The notes: generated by a model not told the origin, from the sequence alone. 64,000 nt of DNA from Tanypteryx hageni (GCA_028673005.1 CM054115.1:57871407-57935406); one strand, 5' to 3'. Shown: positions 11,701-24,215, counted from the stretch's first letter. Numbers and translations are program-made.

Positions 11701-12568
11701 AGTGAATGTACCAAGTTATAAGTCTCTAAATTCCTTGGCTTTTGAGAAATGTTGTAGGGTATGATTTGTATGACATAGCCCTCTCCTTCCCTCCTCCCCC
11801 CAAAAATCAAAATTCTGACATATAGGTGTACATCTTCATGGTCTCATTAGTAAGTGTACCAAGTTTTAAGTCTCTTAGTTTTTTGTTTTGGAGAAATGCT
11901 GCCTATACACCCACAGACACACACCATCTTTTATTAATATAGATTAATAAGTTTTTGAGATTGCATTATGATTTATTGGCAGATCAGATTTTTTTCTAAA
12001 AATATTGTTAGTTTAAATAAGATTAAATTTGTAACAGTCTCAAAATTGGTATTCTGAAAGAATGTTTGTGGATTCAGAGTAGGTCCAAAAGTTCTGAAAA
12101 TAAAACTGTTGCAATATTGAACCTCCTCTTTTAGTAGTTGAAATATAATCGTATTTTAGTAGAAATATGTGCCAATACTATTTCATGTGAAATTGTTCAA
12201 ATTAAAAAGGCATTTGTATTGTTACTGTTTTTTGTAGTCTTTCAGTCACTGTATCATCTCAGTTAACAAGAATGAAATTATACCTTTGAGAAACTAAATC
12301 AATCTTCTTTAGTTTTGATTGTACATGAAATATATTCTAACCATTTGGATATGCATTTTTCCAACAGTTATCTGAAGGTGGTGAGGCATATCATGAGTCT
12401 ACAGTTGTGTTTTTCACTCCTGGCCAGTACAAGGTAGACATTTCATGCTCTTCAGTTGATGATGGGCCATCAGGATTCCTTGGTAAGGCAGTCTCTAGCT
12501 CGGAGAGTTTATCAGCAACAACATGGAGGTTTGTTCCTCCAATTGAAATAACCGTTGAAGATGTCTGA
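5793..12568 (+). CDS. TRAPPC9: TRAPP complex subunit 9-like (NIBP/brunelleschi), last four exons
   Basis: The C-terminal part of a TRAPPC9-like protein, a subunit of the TRAPPII tethering complex in Golgi and endosome traffic. The exons are 5793-5976, 6641-6830, 10188-10732 and 12368-12568 (stop TGA). Each junction is GT/AG and phases match (0, 1, 0). About 372 residues are encoded, and earlier exons lie to the left of the window. Recognised blocks are QFYLVLDAINASGSELELRY, SSLVDLRWSLPGTGTSGKAS, LRFFQDHRNGVSNYRLDTRL and VVFFTPGQYKVDISC, ending WRFVPPIEITVEDV. These beta-sandwich-like segments match the TRAPPC9 C-terminus as I remember it. The third exon carries a Ser/Thr/Pro/Asn-rich insertion of roughly 120 residues, probably disordered. 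Introns contain a TTAA MITE, a SINE and a tandem array. TRAPPC10 is the main alternative and looks less likely. Confidence 0.75.
6021..6265. mobile_element. TTAA-flanked MITE (piggyBac-like), 245 bp
   Basis: Flanked by TTAA on both sides. The left end reads TTAACCATTATCGTATG and the right, reverse-complemented, reads TTAACCCTTATCATCTGTG. Internal ACATTTAAATGTAC palindromes recur at about 6190 and 6229. It lies in the first visible intron of the TRAPPC9-like gene. Confidence 0.65.
7159..7438 (+). mobile_element. tRNA-derived SINE, copy 2
   Basis: The A-box-like TGGCGGAGTGGCTAGG and B-box-like TAGTTCAAATCTA form a tRNA-like head. The body shares TTTGAGGAGACTCCGCAAG, GGATGTTAAGCAGTTG and GACTATAATAATCCAA with the copy at 3334-3655. 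It lies in the same orientation as the host TRAPPC9-like gene, within its intron. Confidence 0.75.
7439..10187 (+). other. Intron of the TRAPPC9-like gene, no exon found
   Basis: AT-rich intronic sequence. At 7738 it contains CAGTGAAACCTCAATATAGC, which resembles a Tigger-type terminus, but I could not find a matching opposite end. A perfect-looking hairpin is at 9257-9312, and CT-rich CGTCTGTCTCTCTGACATG repeat-like sequence lies near 9366. No coding exon was recognised. Confidence 0.5.
9257..9312. repeat. Inverted repeat (hairpin)
   Basis: The left arm 9257-9281 (GCCTAGTTCATTCATGAATT...) pairs with the right arm 9292-9312 (TGCCTAATTCATGAACTGGG...). The arms are separated by about 10 bases, with a 4-base bulge in the left arm. 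It lies within an intron and may be the remains of a small element. Confidence 0.6.
11135..11945. repeat. Interspersed repeat with about four 128-137-bp tandem units
   Basis: Starts with ACTAGCTAATTACCCGGGCT and ends ACACCATCTTTTATTAATAT, a combination of ends seen in arthropod interspersed repeats. Inside, units begin with GTATGGCACC-like sequence at 11371, 11503, 11631 and 11768. Each contains a GAGGTGCATATCCTCAAG-like and a TTTTAAGTCTCTAAG-like block. Unit spacings are 132, 128 and 137 bases. It lies in the last intron of the TRAPPC9-like gene. Confidence 0.7.
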
Positions 12569-13321
12569 TTTTTGCTCTCTTTTCAATAAGTACTATTAGC
12601 CTTTCTTTTGAAATTAAATGGTGCTTTTCAAATATCTGTGAGTTAAAAAAAAACAGATCTTGAAACGAGTGAATATGAGTACATTGTGAAGAAACAATAA
12701 TAGATCTTAATGACGTTTGGTGAATCAATAAGAAACATTCATCTGGCTTAAATAAGATAATAGATCTTAAAAATTCATGGAAGAATTAATTAATGTGTAA
12801 ATGAAAGTAAATTCAGTGGTTATTTTTTTGGAACTCATGTTTAATTAGACAAACAGAATTTTGTTATGTGCAATGTAAAGAAGTGAATGTTATGAATGAA
12901 AGACTTACATCATTTGTAGTTGTAAAGTTTTCAGTGGCAAAAGCCATTTCCAAGTGAATAGCAAAACAAACTATGATTATGCAAAGACCCGTCTAGTTGG
13001 GGCCAGCGATTTTATGGTCAGGTATCGACATGTGCAGTTATTTTACGTGGCGCATTATTTGTTTGATGAATCCATTAAAGATGATCCTAACTGTATCCAG
13101 AAAATGTTGATTAATTTGCTATTTTGGGTATGGTTTACTGAACTGTGGTGGTCATTACGCACATTTGTGAATTCAGTTTTTTTAATTATTATTTTGTAGT
13201 TAAGTTTGCTGTCAGTGTTGTAGATAAATTCAAATCAGAAATAATACTGTGGGAGATGTAAAATTATGATGTGCCTTAGTGATTGTGTGAGCTAGTGAAG
13301 ACTATAAATTCATTAGGCTAA

Positions 13322-13327
13322 AATAAA
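13322..13327 (+). terminator. Polyadenylation signal candidate, TRAPPC9-like gene
   Basis: AATAAA is the first canonical hexamer I see after the stop codon at 12566-12568. It would give a 3' untranslated region of about 770 bases. Confidence 0.5.
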
Positions 13328-14889
13328 GATGTGCTGTGTGCATTTTTACTGCTTAACTTGGAGTTACTTTAGGTTATAGAGGGTAAATTTGTGTACCTTG
13401 TTCAACTTATATTAACGTTGATTGAAAGAGAAATTTAAATGATAACAGATGTATATATAGTGCTGTTATAGTTACATTGAAGTATCTTTTAAAATTGAAG
13501 GTGGTCAAAGTTACCCTTCTTTTCAGTGACTCCATGTTGTGGTAATTTAAGGTACTTTTTGGATATCTGGTAGAAAATCATAGATTGGTCTTTATGCAAA
13601 TCTTTTTCATGGTAAAATTAACTTCACACGTCTTTTTTAAATTGGACTTAATTACATCGTAGTCTCATCATGTGCTCTCCATTAAGCTTTATGTACACCG
13701 ATCGTAATCTTCATGCTAAGCCATGAAGAGAATTTTCTACTGAGATATTCTCTGACATAAAATTATTATGTTAATTGTCCTCCGAAGTAAAAATTTCATT
13801 AGGATACATTTGTTATTGGAAAAGCATAAATTGTATATAAATATCATAATTCTTTTGTGAAATGGTATCATGAGCTTATAACTATTAGTTTGAAAAAGAC
13901 ATTTTGTTATAGAAATCGGTACATATGTGTTATTTGTACTTATTTCTTAAATTGACCAATTATACTTATTTTTTTACTTGCTAATTGTGGCCACTGAAGT
14001 CAACATAGGCATAGATGCAAAGAAGTATGTACTTATGTATATAATGTTGTCAAACCCCAACGGGTACTTATACCCATCGAATACAAAGCTGTGCTGTAAA
14101 TATGGTGTCATGTGATCAGTATTGCTCATTTGCCTACTTGCCACAGTCTCAATAGGCATTATATATATTATTTTATGGGTCTGAAAATACGCATGTACAA
14201 TATTGGAAATTATATTCTTTTTTATACTTATAAATATATATAAATATACATATGGTTATTGTTGAAATAACTAGAAGTCATTTTAGAATTATCCTTTCCT
14301 ACCTTTACATATTAATTAACAAATTCGCTGCCTTTGACAGCCGTGCATCAAGCTGAGCGACCAAGGCTGGCTGGCAACATGCATGTGTGTCGCAAATGTA
14401 TGTGGTTCCTTATACTGTTGGATCCATTGGCATTGTGCTGAGGGGTTCATCCCCATTGAAAGTTTAGACATCAAGTGAGCAGCATTTGTTTTCTTTTTAT
14501 TGTTTTTAATCCTGATTTCGCAAGTTGGCTTCAAGCGAGTTTTTAAATGTTATATATTTTTTATGATATTTCTATTATTTTTTGGGAAATTTTGCATCTT
14601 ATTTTTTAAGTGGACTCTTGTTATAACTATCTAGTCTTTTTTCTCACTTTTAAGATTTTTTGGGTAGTTTTAAAAAACAAAATAGAAAGATTCTATTTTG
14701 AAGTTGGGATAATTAGGAAGTTGTTAATATGTTATTTTGTTTGCTAAGTGTATTATTTTTATAGTAAATTTAGAATTTCAACTAAAATCCTTATTTTTCA
14801 TTATTTTAAGATGATTTCAAATAAAAAACTAAAATTACAAATTCGGCTCTTGGGGAAATATCACCAATATTTGGAAGGCAGCAAATGTG
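13328..14889. other. Intergenic, no gene recognised
   Basis: AT-rich sequence. A short moderately GC-rich patch at 14330-14470 (CAAGGCTGGCTGGCAACATG) looks repeat-like but has no coding or RNA signature I can support. Confidence 0.5.
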
Positions 14890-15432
14890 TTAACCTTTAT
14901 CTGCTGAATGTGCCACATATGTGCCGCTTAGTTCCATGACTGCTTACATAGGTTGTATTCGACAGGCAGTCAGGAGATTGGGATGGGAACACCCCAGAAG
15001 AGTTATGTCACGGCAGATCGAGGCAGGAATGCCCAAGATCAAAGGCTTAGGTAAGTGAAGACCTCGGACAAACAGTAAACAGATGCTTGTCTAGATCTAG
15101 TCCCAAGTACTCCAACCCACCTTCACACTCAAGAACCCATAATCATAACCCATAGAGGGAGCTCCAACCCTGTAATGCTCGCCTGTTATTTTCTTCTTCC
15201 ATTTGGTCATTTGAATTTTGTGAGCTGTCTTATTCAGTCACCCAACTAGATTGGTAGTAGGCTGAGGCAAGTGCAGTTTTCATAATGGTAATATTTTTGC
15301 AGTATTTTTTCAACAGAAGCATTCATTATTTTTATGATAAAATGCTTTTTATTGGATCATTTTATCATGAGATGTGATTTTTTCAGAAATCTATCAAAAA
15401 TACTTTAAATACTCCAACCGTTTAAAGGTTAA
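14890..15432. mobile_element. TTAA-flanked MITE (piggyBac-like), 543 bp
   Basis: Bounded by TTAA at both ends. The left terminus is TTAACCTTTATCTGCTG and the right, reverse-complemented, is TTAACCTTTAAACGG. The terminal match is about 10 bases, so the call is weaker than for the other TTAA elements. The interior contains a GC-richer segment (14950-15200) that may be a further insertion. Confidence 0.45.
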
Positions 15433-16880
15433 TATAAAAGAAATAATGGATAGTGAAATATTCTATGTATTGCATAATTAATATAGGGAGAGAAAAAGAA
15501 TACTATTTTAAGTTGTCAAGTTTTTTGTGTTTACTGATGATCAAAATTGCTAGAAAGGTTTGTTCCCTTTATATTGTTTCTATCAATTTGCTTGTGATGA
15601 TGATTGTCTAACTTTTTGTTGAAATATTTTTTCAGTAGATGACCTAGTATCCCACATGAAGTTTTCCAAAAGCAAAGAATGCAACCTGTATTTTATAATT
15701 TGTCGAGTGTTTTAACTCTGTATTAGATCCATATATCCTCTGAATTTTGATTTCTGAAAATATTCTCATACTAGAAGCATGGATTTTGCAATTTGTAGTT
15801 AGAACATTCTTTGCTAATGGTCATAAAATTGCATTTTAAATAACTTTGGATTGAGATAATAACTTCGGTTTTCGATAAATGTGATGCTAAAATAACTTAC
15901 TTCAATGCTGATATTATATTAGTTTGCAATTAACTAACTGCATAATTGTATTATAAACAAAAGAAAAATATGTATTTTTTATTTTTTAAGAGCAAGAAAT
16001 ATGATTACCAAAACTACTTGGCATATTGTTTCAAAATTGGAGCTCACCAACTGAATTAGTGAATAATTACTTTTATTTATTAAATTAATTACTACATCGA
16101 TTTAAAAATTAATAAATGCATAGATATTAATGTAATTTTTTTATAAAAACAGTTATTTGTTACTGTTTCTGAGTATGAAATATGGTCAACAAACTTCCTG
16201 GAGATGCCAAAAAGTACAGGAATCACAATGCAGTGGTAATTCTGTTCCATTTTTAATTGATTTCTTCAATTCATTTAGGTGCACAGTCTGCCTTGTCATC
16301 CCATAATTTTTGTGCATAGTTTGATATAACTACAGGACTTATCTATGAGATGAAATTGATTTCATGCTGATGGAATCATATATAATAGGAAGTGGGAACA
16401 AGAAAGGATAAAAATATTAATTCCTCAGATGTCCATGATTCTCTCAGATAGAGGCAATGTTAAAATATGGAAATTTTGAATAAAACGCATTTCTAAAGAC
16501 AATAAGTCCAAAGGATAACAATTTAAAAAATTGGAATTCTGTTACTTCTGTTGTTATTTTCACGTGTCACAAATTCAAGAAATGGAAGTTTAAAAAAATC
16601 TGATTGTTATAGAAGATAGCAAAATTCTGATCCCTGATGGTATTGTTTCAAAGATAACTTCAATAGCCAGAAAAGATAAGTTCAGTTTTTCATTTTTGAG
16701 TAGTACAATTTTCAGTAACCATGATATTTGACGTATCATTAATGCCAATTTTTTATGGGACATTACAAATAATTCTAAGATTGTGCATTGTTTTGAAAAT
16801 GAACTGAATTTAATTAATCGCTTTTTCATAATTTTTCAACATTTTTACCTTTTAGATTAAAATATTCATAGAATGAAGTT
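15433..16880. other. Intergenic, nothing recognised
   Basis: AT-rich sequence with no supportable exon, RNA gene or element terminus. Confidence 0.5.
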
Positions 16881-17108
16881 TTAACCTTTAGAGAGCGATG
16901 CATAAAAAATCTGCTCAAATTGCCAGCGTCACTCATAGCGACTCAATTTTTAACCGCGAACTCGAATATATAGCCAATAGTTGGCACATGTTGTATGCTC
17001 AGTGTTCTGTAGAGAGTTAAAACTATCTCTTTGCCAACTAACTCACTATTTTCGATATTTCAAATGTAAAAAAAAATTTCTTATTTGTCTTGGTGCTCAA
17101 AGGGTTAA
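16881..17108. mobile_element. TTAA-flanked MITE (piggyBac-like), 228 bp
   Basis: The left end is TTAACCTTTAGAGAGCG and the right, reverse-complemented, is TTAACCCTTTGAGCACC. Both have perfect TTAA flanks. The end sequence CCCTTTGAGCACC is typical of insect piggyBac-like termini. It is non-coding. Confidence 0.72.
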
Positions 17109-18957
17109 GCAAGTATGTAGAAGAAGTGTTTATGATTAGGTCATATGTATTACTTTAATTGCTTGAGATATGGTAAAAAGCAGTTAAATGTGACTCTAAT
17201 TCAGTAAGGGAGTGGATGCAAGTCCTCCAAGAGCTGACACAGGCCCTGGGGAAGGATTGGTATGTGCCCCCCAGCCACCTCTTCTCTGAGAAGAAAAAAA
17301 TAAATGCGAATGAAGAATGTTATCCAAGTATAAGAGAGATGGAGGTACTTATAGTTTATTTTAAATTCAAATGATGCATCACTATAATATTTCCTACATG
17401 CTAAATACATACTGCATTTTTGCATTTACTTTCAACACAATGGGTGTTACCAAGACAGCCACATATGATAGTCTATAAATTTTATGTTTATCAATTATAT
17501 TTTCTGTTACTTGATCAGTTACTGTTACTGTATTAATATTTTAAAATTTCATTCTCCCTCTTCCAGGGCTCCCGGAGGCCCAGGCCCTGAGGATTTTTCC
17601 CCAGTATCCCCAACCTTTTGGTGGGCCTGAGTGGATGTAATTCAGTCAATTGGTAGTCTTTCTTCAGAAACATCCGAAAAATCATTCTTTAATCTTTTTT
17701 GTTTCCTTCTTATTGCAAATTCGACAATAAGATTGGCACACACTACTATTAGCCAATTGTTAATATGCTAAAACCGGTTGTATTTTTATTTGGCACCTGC
17801 AAAAATTACATTACATGAGAGATATAACTATATTACGTGCGAAGTAATAGTTGGGTAAATTAATTTTATGCTTTTTATCATAGTTCTTATGAAAGAATTA
17901 TAGTTTTATGCAATTGAGATGAGACAAGCATTACATCTGCCATTTTTAGGCTGGTTTTTGAAAGAAACATAACCTTATGAAATGGTCGTGTCTGCATGTG
18001 TGTCCATCACTCACTGTGTCAGTGGACCGATTTTCATGAAACAAGGACCAACCTCAGGGCCATGTTTTATTTGGCAAATATTGAAGCCCCGAGCTTGATT
18101 CCAGAAATATCATATCCTTATCTGATTTATGTAGGAAGTCTCAAATCCATTGTGCAGAGATTTTTTCTTTGGTAGGTACTTTAAAATATCTTAGAATTGT
18201 GATACTGGATTGGGGTTTGTATTGTTCGAAGGGGAAAGGAATGGAGATTATAATTACTATCATGGAATTTTGATAATTTCTAGTAAAGAATGGGGTTTTA
18301 AATCACATTTTATTGGAGTGTTGATTTGGAGATGGTTTTTCCCGAACTATATATGCCTGTATTAGTCCTCACCTGGACTGTTTTTAATAAAATAATTAAT
18401 TCAGAGACATACAGAACTGGAACTAAGGAGAAGCAATCTGGTTGAGCACAGAAGTTCTATTTGTGAGATGAAATCGTGGAATTTAATGGAGCGCGAGGAA
18501 GGTGGGAGGAGTATTCTTTAATTACTAGTATATTGCTCATCAAAAATGAAGGGTTCAAATTAATAAAAAACGGAATTAAAATTTTTAACTGATATTAAAT
18601 TATTTTAACTATCACCAATTATATTGATTTTACATATTTCTTGCAGCAGTGGTATATTAAGGTAGGGGATGGGAAGAGGGGAAGGCATTTAGTTTGGGAC
18701 AACAGTATGAGCTTGAGGTTTGACAATTACTATGTCGTCAAGGCAGTTATCGTTAAAATGGCAATATTTTCCCAAAATATGTGATTTAAACGTTTAATAT
18801 GAGCAATTTCAAGCTTTAGGTGGAAAAACATTAATAGAATAAGAAACTTGATTAAATTTCTTTAGAATAGTTCAAATCGGATGATCATAGATCATTTTTT
18901 CGAATTTTAATTTCCAAAAGAATAAAATCCTGGACGTTGAAAAGTATTACCTAATGG
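17109..18957. other. Intergenic, no gene recognised
   Basis: Mostly AT-rich. Two GC-richer patches, near 17205-17290 and 17565-17640 (GGCCCAGGCCCTGAGG), look repeat-derived. No exon or RNA gene was recognised. Confidence 0.5.
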
Positions 18958-19282
18958 CAATGATTTCCAAATTGTGGTTCGCAACCCCCTGGGGAGGATG
19001 TGGGGAATAGATCGGGGGGGTCACAAAATTTTACATGTGTATTTGCCATTGTTTAGTCATCCTAACTGTGAGACTTACAATATGCAGCTCTCAAATTCTA
19101 GTCCTTAATTAGCTAGGGCATATCGTGTGCCTCCATGTTCTTACGGTGGTTATATTAATTGCAATTGTTGGTCCAGTAGATATTTTTTATGAATTTTGAT
19201 GACAACATGATATAGGGGGGGGGCACCAAGACAATTTTTTTTAGGTGAAGGGAAGTGGCTTGGCAATGTTTGGAAACCACTG
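18958..19282. mobile_element. hAT-type MITE, 325 bp
   Basis: The left end is CAATGATTTCCAAATTGTGG and the right, reverse-complemented, is CAGTGGTTTCCAAACATTGC, a classic hAT end. The flanking octamers CCTAATGG and CCTTATAG agree at 6 of 8 positions, as expected for an old target duplication. It is non-coding. Confidence 0.7.
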
Positions 19283-19628
19283 CCTTATAGGAAATGGAAA
19301 TAATCCCCTGGAGTCGAACCCGGGTCGTTTTTCCAAACATTTTTTCGTCGATCACTTTTAATATGTGAATCGAACATTCTTGGAAAATTTTGAACCATTA
19401 TCTCTAACCATTTCTGAGATATAATCATTTTCAACTTATTGTACTCAATCTCAGTGGGGCGACAAAGCGGAAGGAAGGAATAGCACTATAATTATAATAG
19501 ATTATTGCCTTGGTTGCAAAGGGATCTTTTTCGGGCAGTGGTGGTGTTTCACACCAAGAATCACTTCTTGCATCCAGCTTAACTTGGGAAAGGGCACTTA
19601 ACCTTTCATTTGGAAAAAGATTTATATA

Positions 19629-20888
19629 CGAGGGGAGGTCCAAAAGTTCTTGTTCTAACTTGGTTACAAATATGGCAGCACTGTTATCGGCCACCATCTT
19701 GTAGTTGCATCTTTCAATAACAATGTTAGGTTTCATTATCGAGTGTACTATTGTTTCGTCATGGTTGGAATTTCATTGGGTGCAGTTGTTGATTTTTGGG
19801 ATCATAGCAAACATAGTCATCAAGTTTCTCACCAAAGAGGGACAATTTCCTTCTGAAATTCGTGATTGGATGGTGGCTGTGTATGGGAAAGCTTCGCCTT
19901 CTAAAACCACTATAAACAAATGGTCCAAATTGTTTAAGTGGGGTAGGGAGTCATTGGAGGATGACCCTCGCTCAGGTCAACCAGTGAAAGCAACATCCAA
20001 CGACATTGTGAAGAAAATCGAGGAGTTGGTGATGATGGGTGGAAGATTGAAGAAGAAACAGATATCAGCAATGGTGAGAGAGTCCGAAACAACAGTGCTT
20101 TGGGTACTTCATGACCATCTTGGCATGTCAAAGGTCTCTGCTTGGTGGGTACCAAGGAACCTGTCCGCTATCCAGAATAGGGAGCAAGTGAATCCTGTCG
20201 GGAGTTTTTCAATCTGTGCAGCGATGGCCCAATGGCTGTTTTCAATCGAATTGTTGCTGGAGATGAGACATGGGTCCATCATTATGATCCTGAATCCAGG
20301 AAACAATCAAAGCAGTGGCATCGCAAGGGCTCAGAGCATCCAAAAGAGTTCAAGGTCATGGCGACCATTTTCTGGGATGCAAGGGGAATGAATCCTTCTG
20401 ATGGACTTCAAGGAGAAGGGTGTTAACATCACTGGAGAATACTATGCGGACATCTGAGAGAGGCAATCAAGGAGAAAAGGCGGGGTTTGCTGACCAAAGG
20501 GGTGCTGCTGCTGCACGACAATGTGCCAGTGCATAGGTCCCAAAAAGCTGTGGCTGCCCTGGCGTCCTGTGGGTTCGAGGTTGTCAACCACCCCCCCCCC
20601 CCCCCCCCCTACAGCCCGGACCTGGCTCCCAGTGATTATTATCTGTTCCCAAATCTGAAGAAAGACGTGAGGGCAAGGCATTTTTTGGATGATTAAGCCC
20701 TCAAAGGAGCTGTGAATGCCCATTTTGCAAAAAAAGGAGAACTATTTTTTGAAAGGGATTGAGTTGCAGGAACAAAGATGTAAAAAGTAATTGATGTTAA
20801 GGGAGAATACATAGAAAAATAATATAGGATTTATATTTTTACCACTGCCCCTTCATGGATAGAATGCGAACTTTTGGGCCTCCCCTCG
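19629..20888 (+). mobile_element. mariner transposon, about 1.26 kb
   Basis: A near full-length mariner. The inverted termini are CGAGGGGAGGTCCAAAAGTT on the left and, reverse-complemented on the right, CGAGGGGAGGCCCAAAAGTT. TA dinucleotides at 19627-19628 and 20889-20890 are the target duplication. It encodes a disrupted DD34D-type transposase. Confidence 0.92.
19705..20817 (+). pseudogene. mariner transposase, multiple frameshifts
   Basis: A Tc1/mariner DDE transposase, which would cut and paste the element at TA sites. The N-terminal helix-turn-helix part (QFPSEIRDWMVAVYGKASPS) and the linker (ESLEDDPRSGQPVKA) lie in one frame to about 20190. The catalytic segment GDETWVHHYDPES follows in another frame. 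FKEKGVNITGEYYAD returns to the first frame, and LLLHDNVPVH plus YSPDLAPSDYYLF lie again in the second. Downstream FLDD is followed by a stop, then ALKGAVNAHFAKKGELFFER. At least three frameshifts and a stop make it inactive. A run of 19 cytosines (20591-20609) expands the His-Pro-Pro-Tyr motif to six prolines. That makes the spacing between the last two Asp 38 instead of 34. Confidence 0.9.
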
Positions 20889-23800
20889 TAAAAACTGTGA
20901 TATAATTGGAAACCTGGGTAAGAATAGGGCAATAAAGAGAACGAACGTGGCATGTCCTTGGAGGGAAAGGTCAACGTAGTTAAAGGCGTAAACAACTTCG
21001 AGTGCTCATTGTTATGGTAACCTCCTAGAATGAACCAAGTGGGTAAAAAACAACTCATGAAATAAGTTCTTTTTATTACCTGTTTTCTAAGTTCTCGAAG
21101 ACGGTAATTTAAACGACTTTGAAGAGAGTGGCCCCTGAGACTTTCACAAAATAATGTAACACGTTTTGAAGTGAAAGTTTCACATGGAAGGAAGGGCTGG
21201 TTTCTTATACATTTATTTAATTTCGATAAATTCTACGAAAAGTTTTTAATGCTGTTCAAAGCAAAATTCTTCTTGGAAACTTGTTTATTTTTAATCCCCG
21301 ACGTAATTACTCCCCTTTTCGGCAATACATTTATATGCTGAAACTAGTTAAGTGCGGGATCTGATCGGACTATCGCGTGTAATGTGAATCGAGCTTAAAA
21401 ATACTGACTGAAATTGGTTTTCGATTAAATTATAAGAAAACGGATGAAGAATAACATGAGTATTGTGGTGAAAACTAACGATCTTTATTACCAACGCCAG
21501 GATTATCGGTCTTGCAATTAAAAGCGCGGTCGTACATTTTACATTGTTAAGGAAATTCGATTAATTTTATTTCAATGCACTGCTGCGTAACGACGAAGAA
21601 GGATTTTACTGCTGAGGAAGTAGGTAAAATAGTTCCTACTATGAATCTTATTTTCTATGAGGAGGAATATTAACCGTTTAACTTTCTTAAAAAACGCCTT
21701 ATCTCCTCCAAAACGTTTATTTCTCTCACTAAAATGAGCTCACATGAGGGATTTCTTTAATATCTCCTCAGGATACACCCCAATGTAATAAAAACAAACC
21801 GCGATATAAGACAATTTCTATTCATTCCACCTATCCTTTCACTCCAATATTCCTGCCAGGAAACTTTTTTACCAATTTAATTTAACTATGAAACGAAAGT
21901 CATAGTTCATTCATTTGAAGTAGACGAGAATTGCCTCTATAGATCGAGCTTAAAGCAGGATCCCTCAGATTTTCAGTTATTTGTGAGCTAGGCGAAGTGA
22001 GACGAATTTTATTCTTTTAATTTTAGATCGTAAAACTTTTTATATTCCTAATTAGTATACTAGAAGGGCTCCTATAAAATATAGAACCGAAACATTTGGG
22101 TAATTTTGCTTGATGAGTAAAGTAACCCAATGCGAACTCAATAATTATGCTCCGAAGTTGGACGTTTCGAGCATTGTGGTGAAAGAAGTTGATGTTTATT
22201 ATGGGGGTGTCGTTTATAAGTTGGATGTCGTTTGCAACAAAATCACGTTATCATTGCTCTTGTGCTATAATATTATCTATAAAAATAGCTTGCTTTATGT
22301 TGAGGAAATTTATCAGAACATTTAAAACTGAAGAATATATACTAGATTTTTGAGTTCGTTGAATGAAAGGAAATTTCGATTCTTTTCTCCTCAGTGGAAC
22401 TTAGTAGATTCGAAAAACGATTCGGCGTTTTTTTTTCAGAGGATAATGAGGTGTGGGACTTTTCACAATGGACATAAGAATATCGATGGTCAATAAATAC
22501 GCAACCAATAGCACGAAAATACGTTTTGAAAACTTTGATCCCAATTCCTTGGAACTTTCTCGTGAGGAGGGAATTGAATGATATTAGAGAATTACCTATT
22601 TCTTAATTTACGAACACTGCTATTTTTCGTAACAATTCGTCGATTTAAATTTTAAAATCCTACTATAATCGAATAGATATTGGTTAAAGTAGATTGAGTC
22701 ATCGCCTATTTTTTATTTTCGTTAGATGTATGGAATATTTCAATTGTTCGGTCGAGTGATGCAGTTAAACGAAGTATTTTATATGATGGAAAATCATCAA
22801 TCGATTATTAATGAGGCCTAGTATCTTACGTTTCTGCTGTCTTCTACCAGAGAAAAATAGTTTCAATTGTTTGTTAACAAAAAGCTTTTCAAAAAGTCTC
22901 CGACATTTTACGGTATGATTGCAGGTTAAATTTGAAAGGGCGCCATTTCTTCCATAATAAATATTACTGTTCAAGTTGTTTTTAAAAATTTGTGAGGCGT
23001 TTTTGCACGAAATTAAGGCGTCTGGCGGTTGCATTCTACTTTTTTCCTAGAAATATTTGTGAAATTAATCGTTAACCCTTTTTTGCTTATGTGTGTTCAT
23101 AATTTTTCTGTGGATGCTTGTGGTCGTTCCTTCATGCTGTCTCGCAGCACTTTCGAACAGAAGACCTATCAAATCGGAGATACACCTGTTCTCGGAATTC
23201 AGTCGCTGCGCTCATCCGTGACTTTAGATACATGGAAGTGCGTGGCTCTTCGAGATAAACTTATTTCGAGCAAAATAAGCTAAGTGAAATCGCTCGTCGG
23301 GAAGATACCTTCTTCTTCCTACCAGTTTCCGGTTACCATTTTCTAGAAGAACTTGTTTTTATTGGTTATAAAGGGACTTTTTGTCTGAGTTTCGACTGTG
23401 CCAAATCCAACAGATATAACCAATGAAACTTTTTATTATATTATCGTAAGCATTCTTCATAAGTCGTCACCATTGCAATTCCTACGAATTTTATCTCAAT
23501 TTTATGAAATGTTTTTTTGCGTGTCCAGGTAAACTCTGTATTCACTTAAGAGATTAGTTTCCAAAGCAAAATTAAACAATATATTATTTTAAGCCAATTC
23601 TTGTGCTGAGATAATTTATGGTTGATTTGAGGTAAAGATAGTAATTCAAGATTGAGGTTAATGGGAATGTTGACGATATTTTAAGACCACAATGTTAATT
23701 GCAGCTGCTGAAAGAATAGTTTTGAGCGGCTAGTGGAGGTAGTAAAGAACACTGTATAAAAATCTATTTAACTCCTGTAAGTCCCATATCCTATTGCGCC

Positions 23801-24215
23801 GGAATCCATTATGTCATTGGTGACCAAACTCACCTAACCCAGCCAAATCAACTTCTATAGGCTTTTATTTGTACGCTTTATTTGGACAGAAAACTAAGTA
23901 AAGGGATGTTTCTGGAGGAATATTTCATTGGAAAGAGGTGTAAAGGTGGTGGATGAAAATGGATAAAAAAGCTTTTGGCAAGATGATGGTGGTGGAGGAA
24001 TATCTACTTTAAAAAATAGAATCTTTTTATAATTGATGACGTGTCTACCATCAAAGTCTTAGGTATGCTGATTGAATTTTCTCTATTCCAAAAGGCATTT
24101 CGAGAAAGATTTTTCTGAAATGTGTGGTCTTCTCATTGCGTATTTTATCATTCTGTTCTTTTAAAGCAAATCATTCAACAAAAAAATTAAGGATCCACTT
24201 ATAGAGGTCTTAAGG
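20889..24215. other. Intergenic, no gene recognised
   Basis: A long AT-rich, apparently low-copy stretch. Short open frames at 22110-22325 and 23029-23283 show no recognisable domain, and no convincing splice-bounded exon was found. Confidence 0.5.

Noticed and set aside
12081..12096. AGGTCCAAAAGTTCT resembling the mariner terminus at 19637
   Set aside because: Only about 15 matching bases and no partner terminus or TA-flanked structure; could be a solo relic or chance.
19288..19345. B-box-like GGTTCGACTCC on the minus strand
   Set aside because: No A-box at a suitable distance and no cloverleaf; not enough for a tRNA or SINE call.
20442..20723. Minus-strand frame with glycine run (VGGGGGGVVDN)
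   Set aside because: Antisense of the mariner transposase through the poly-C tract.
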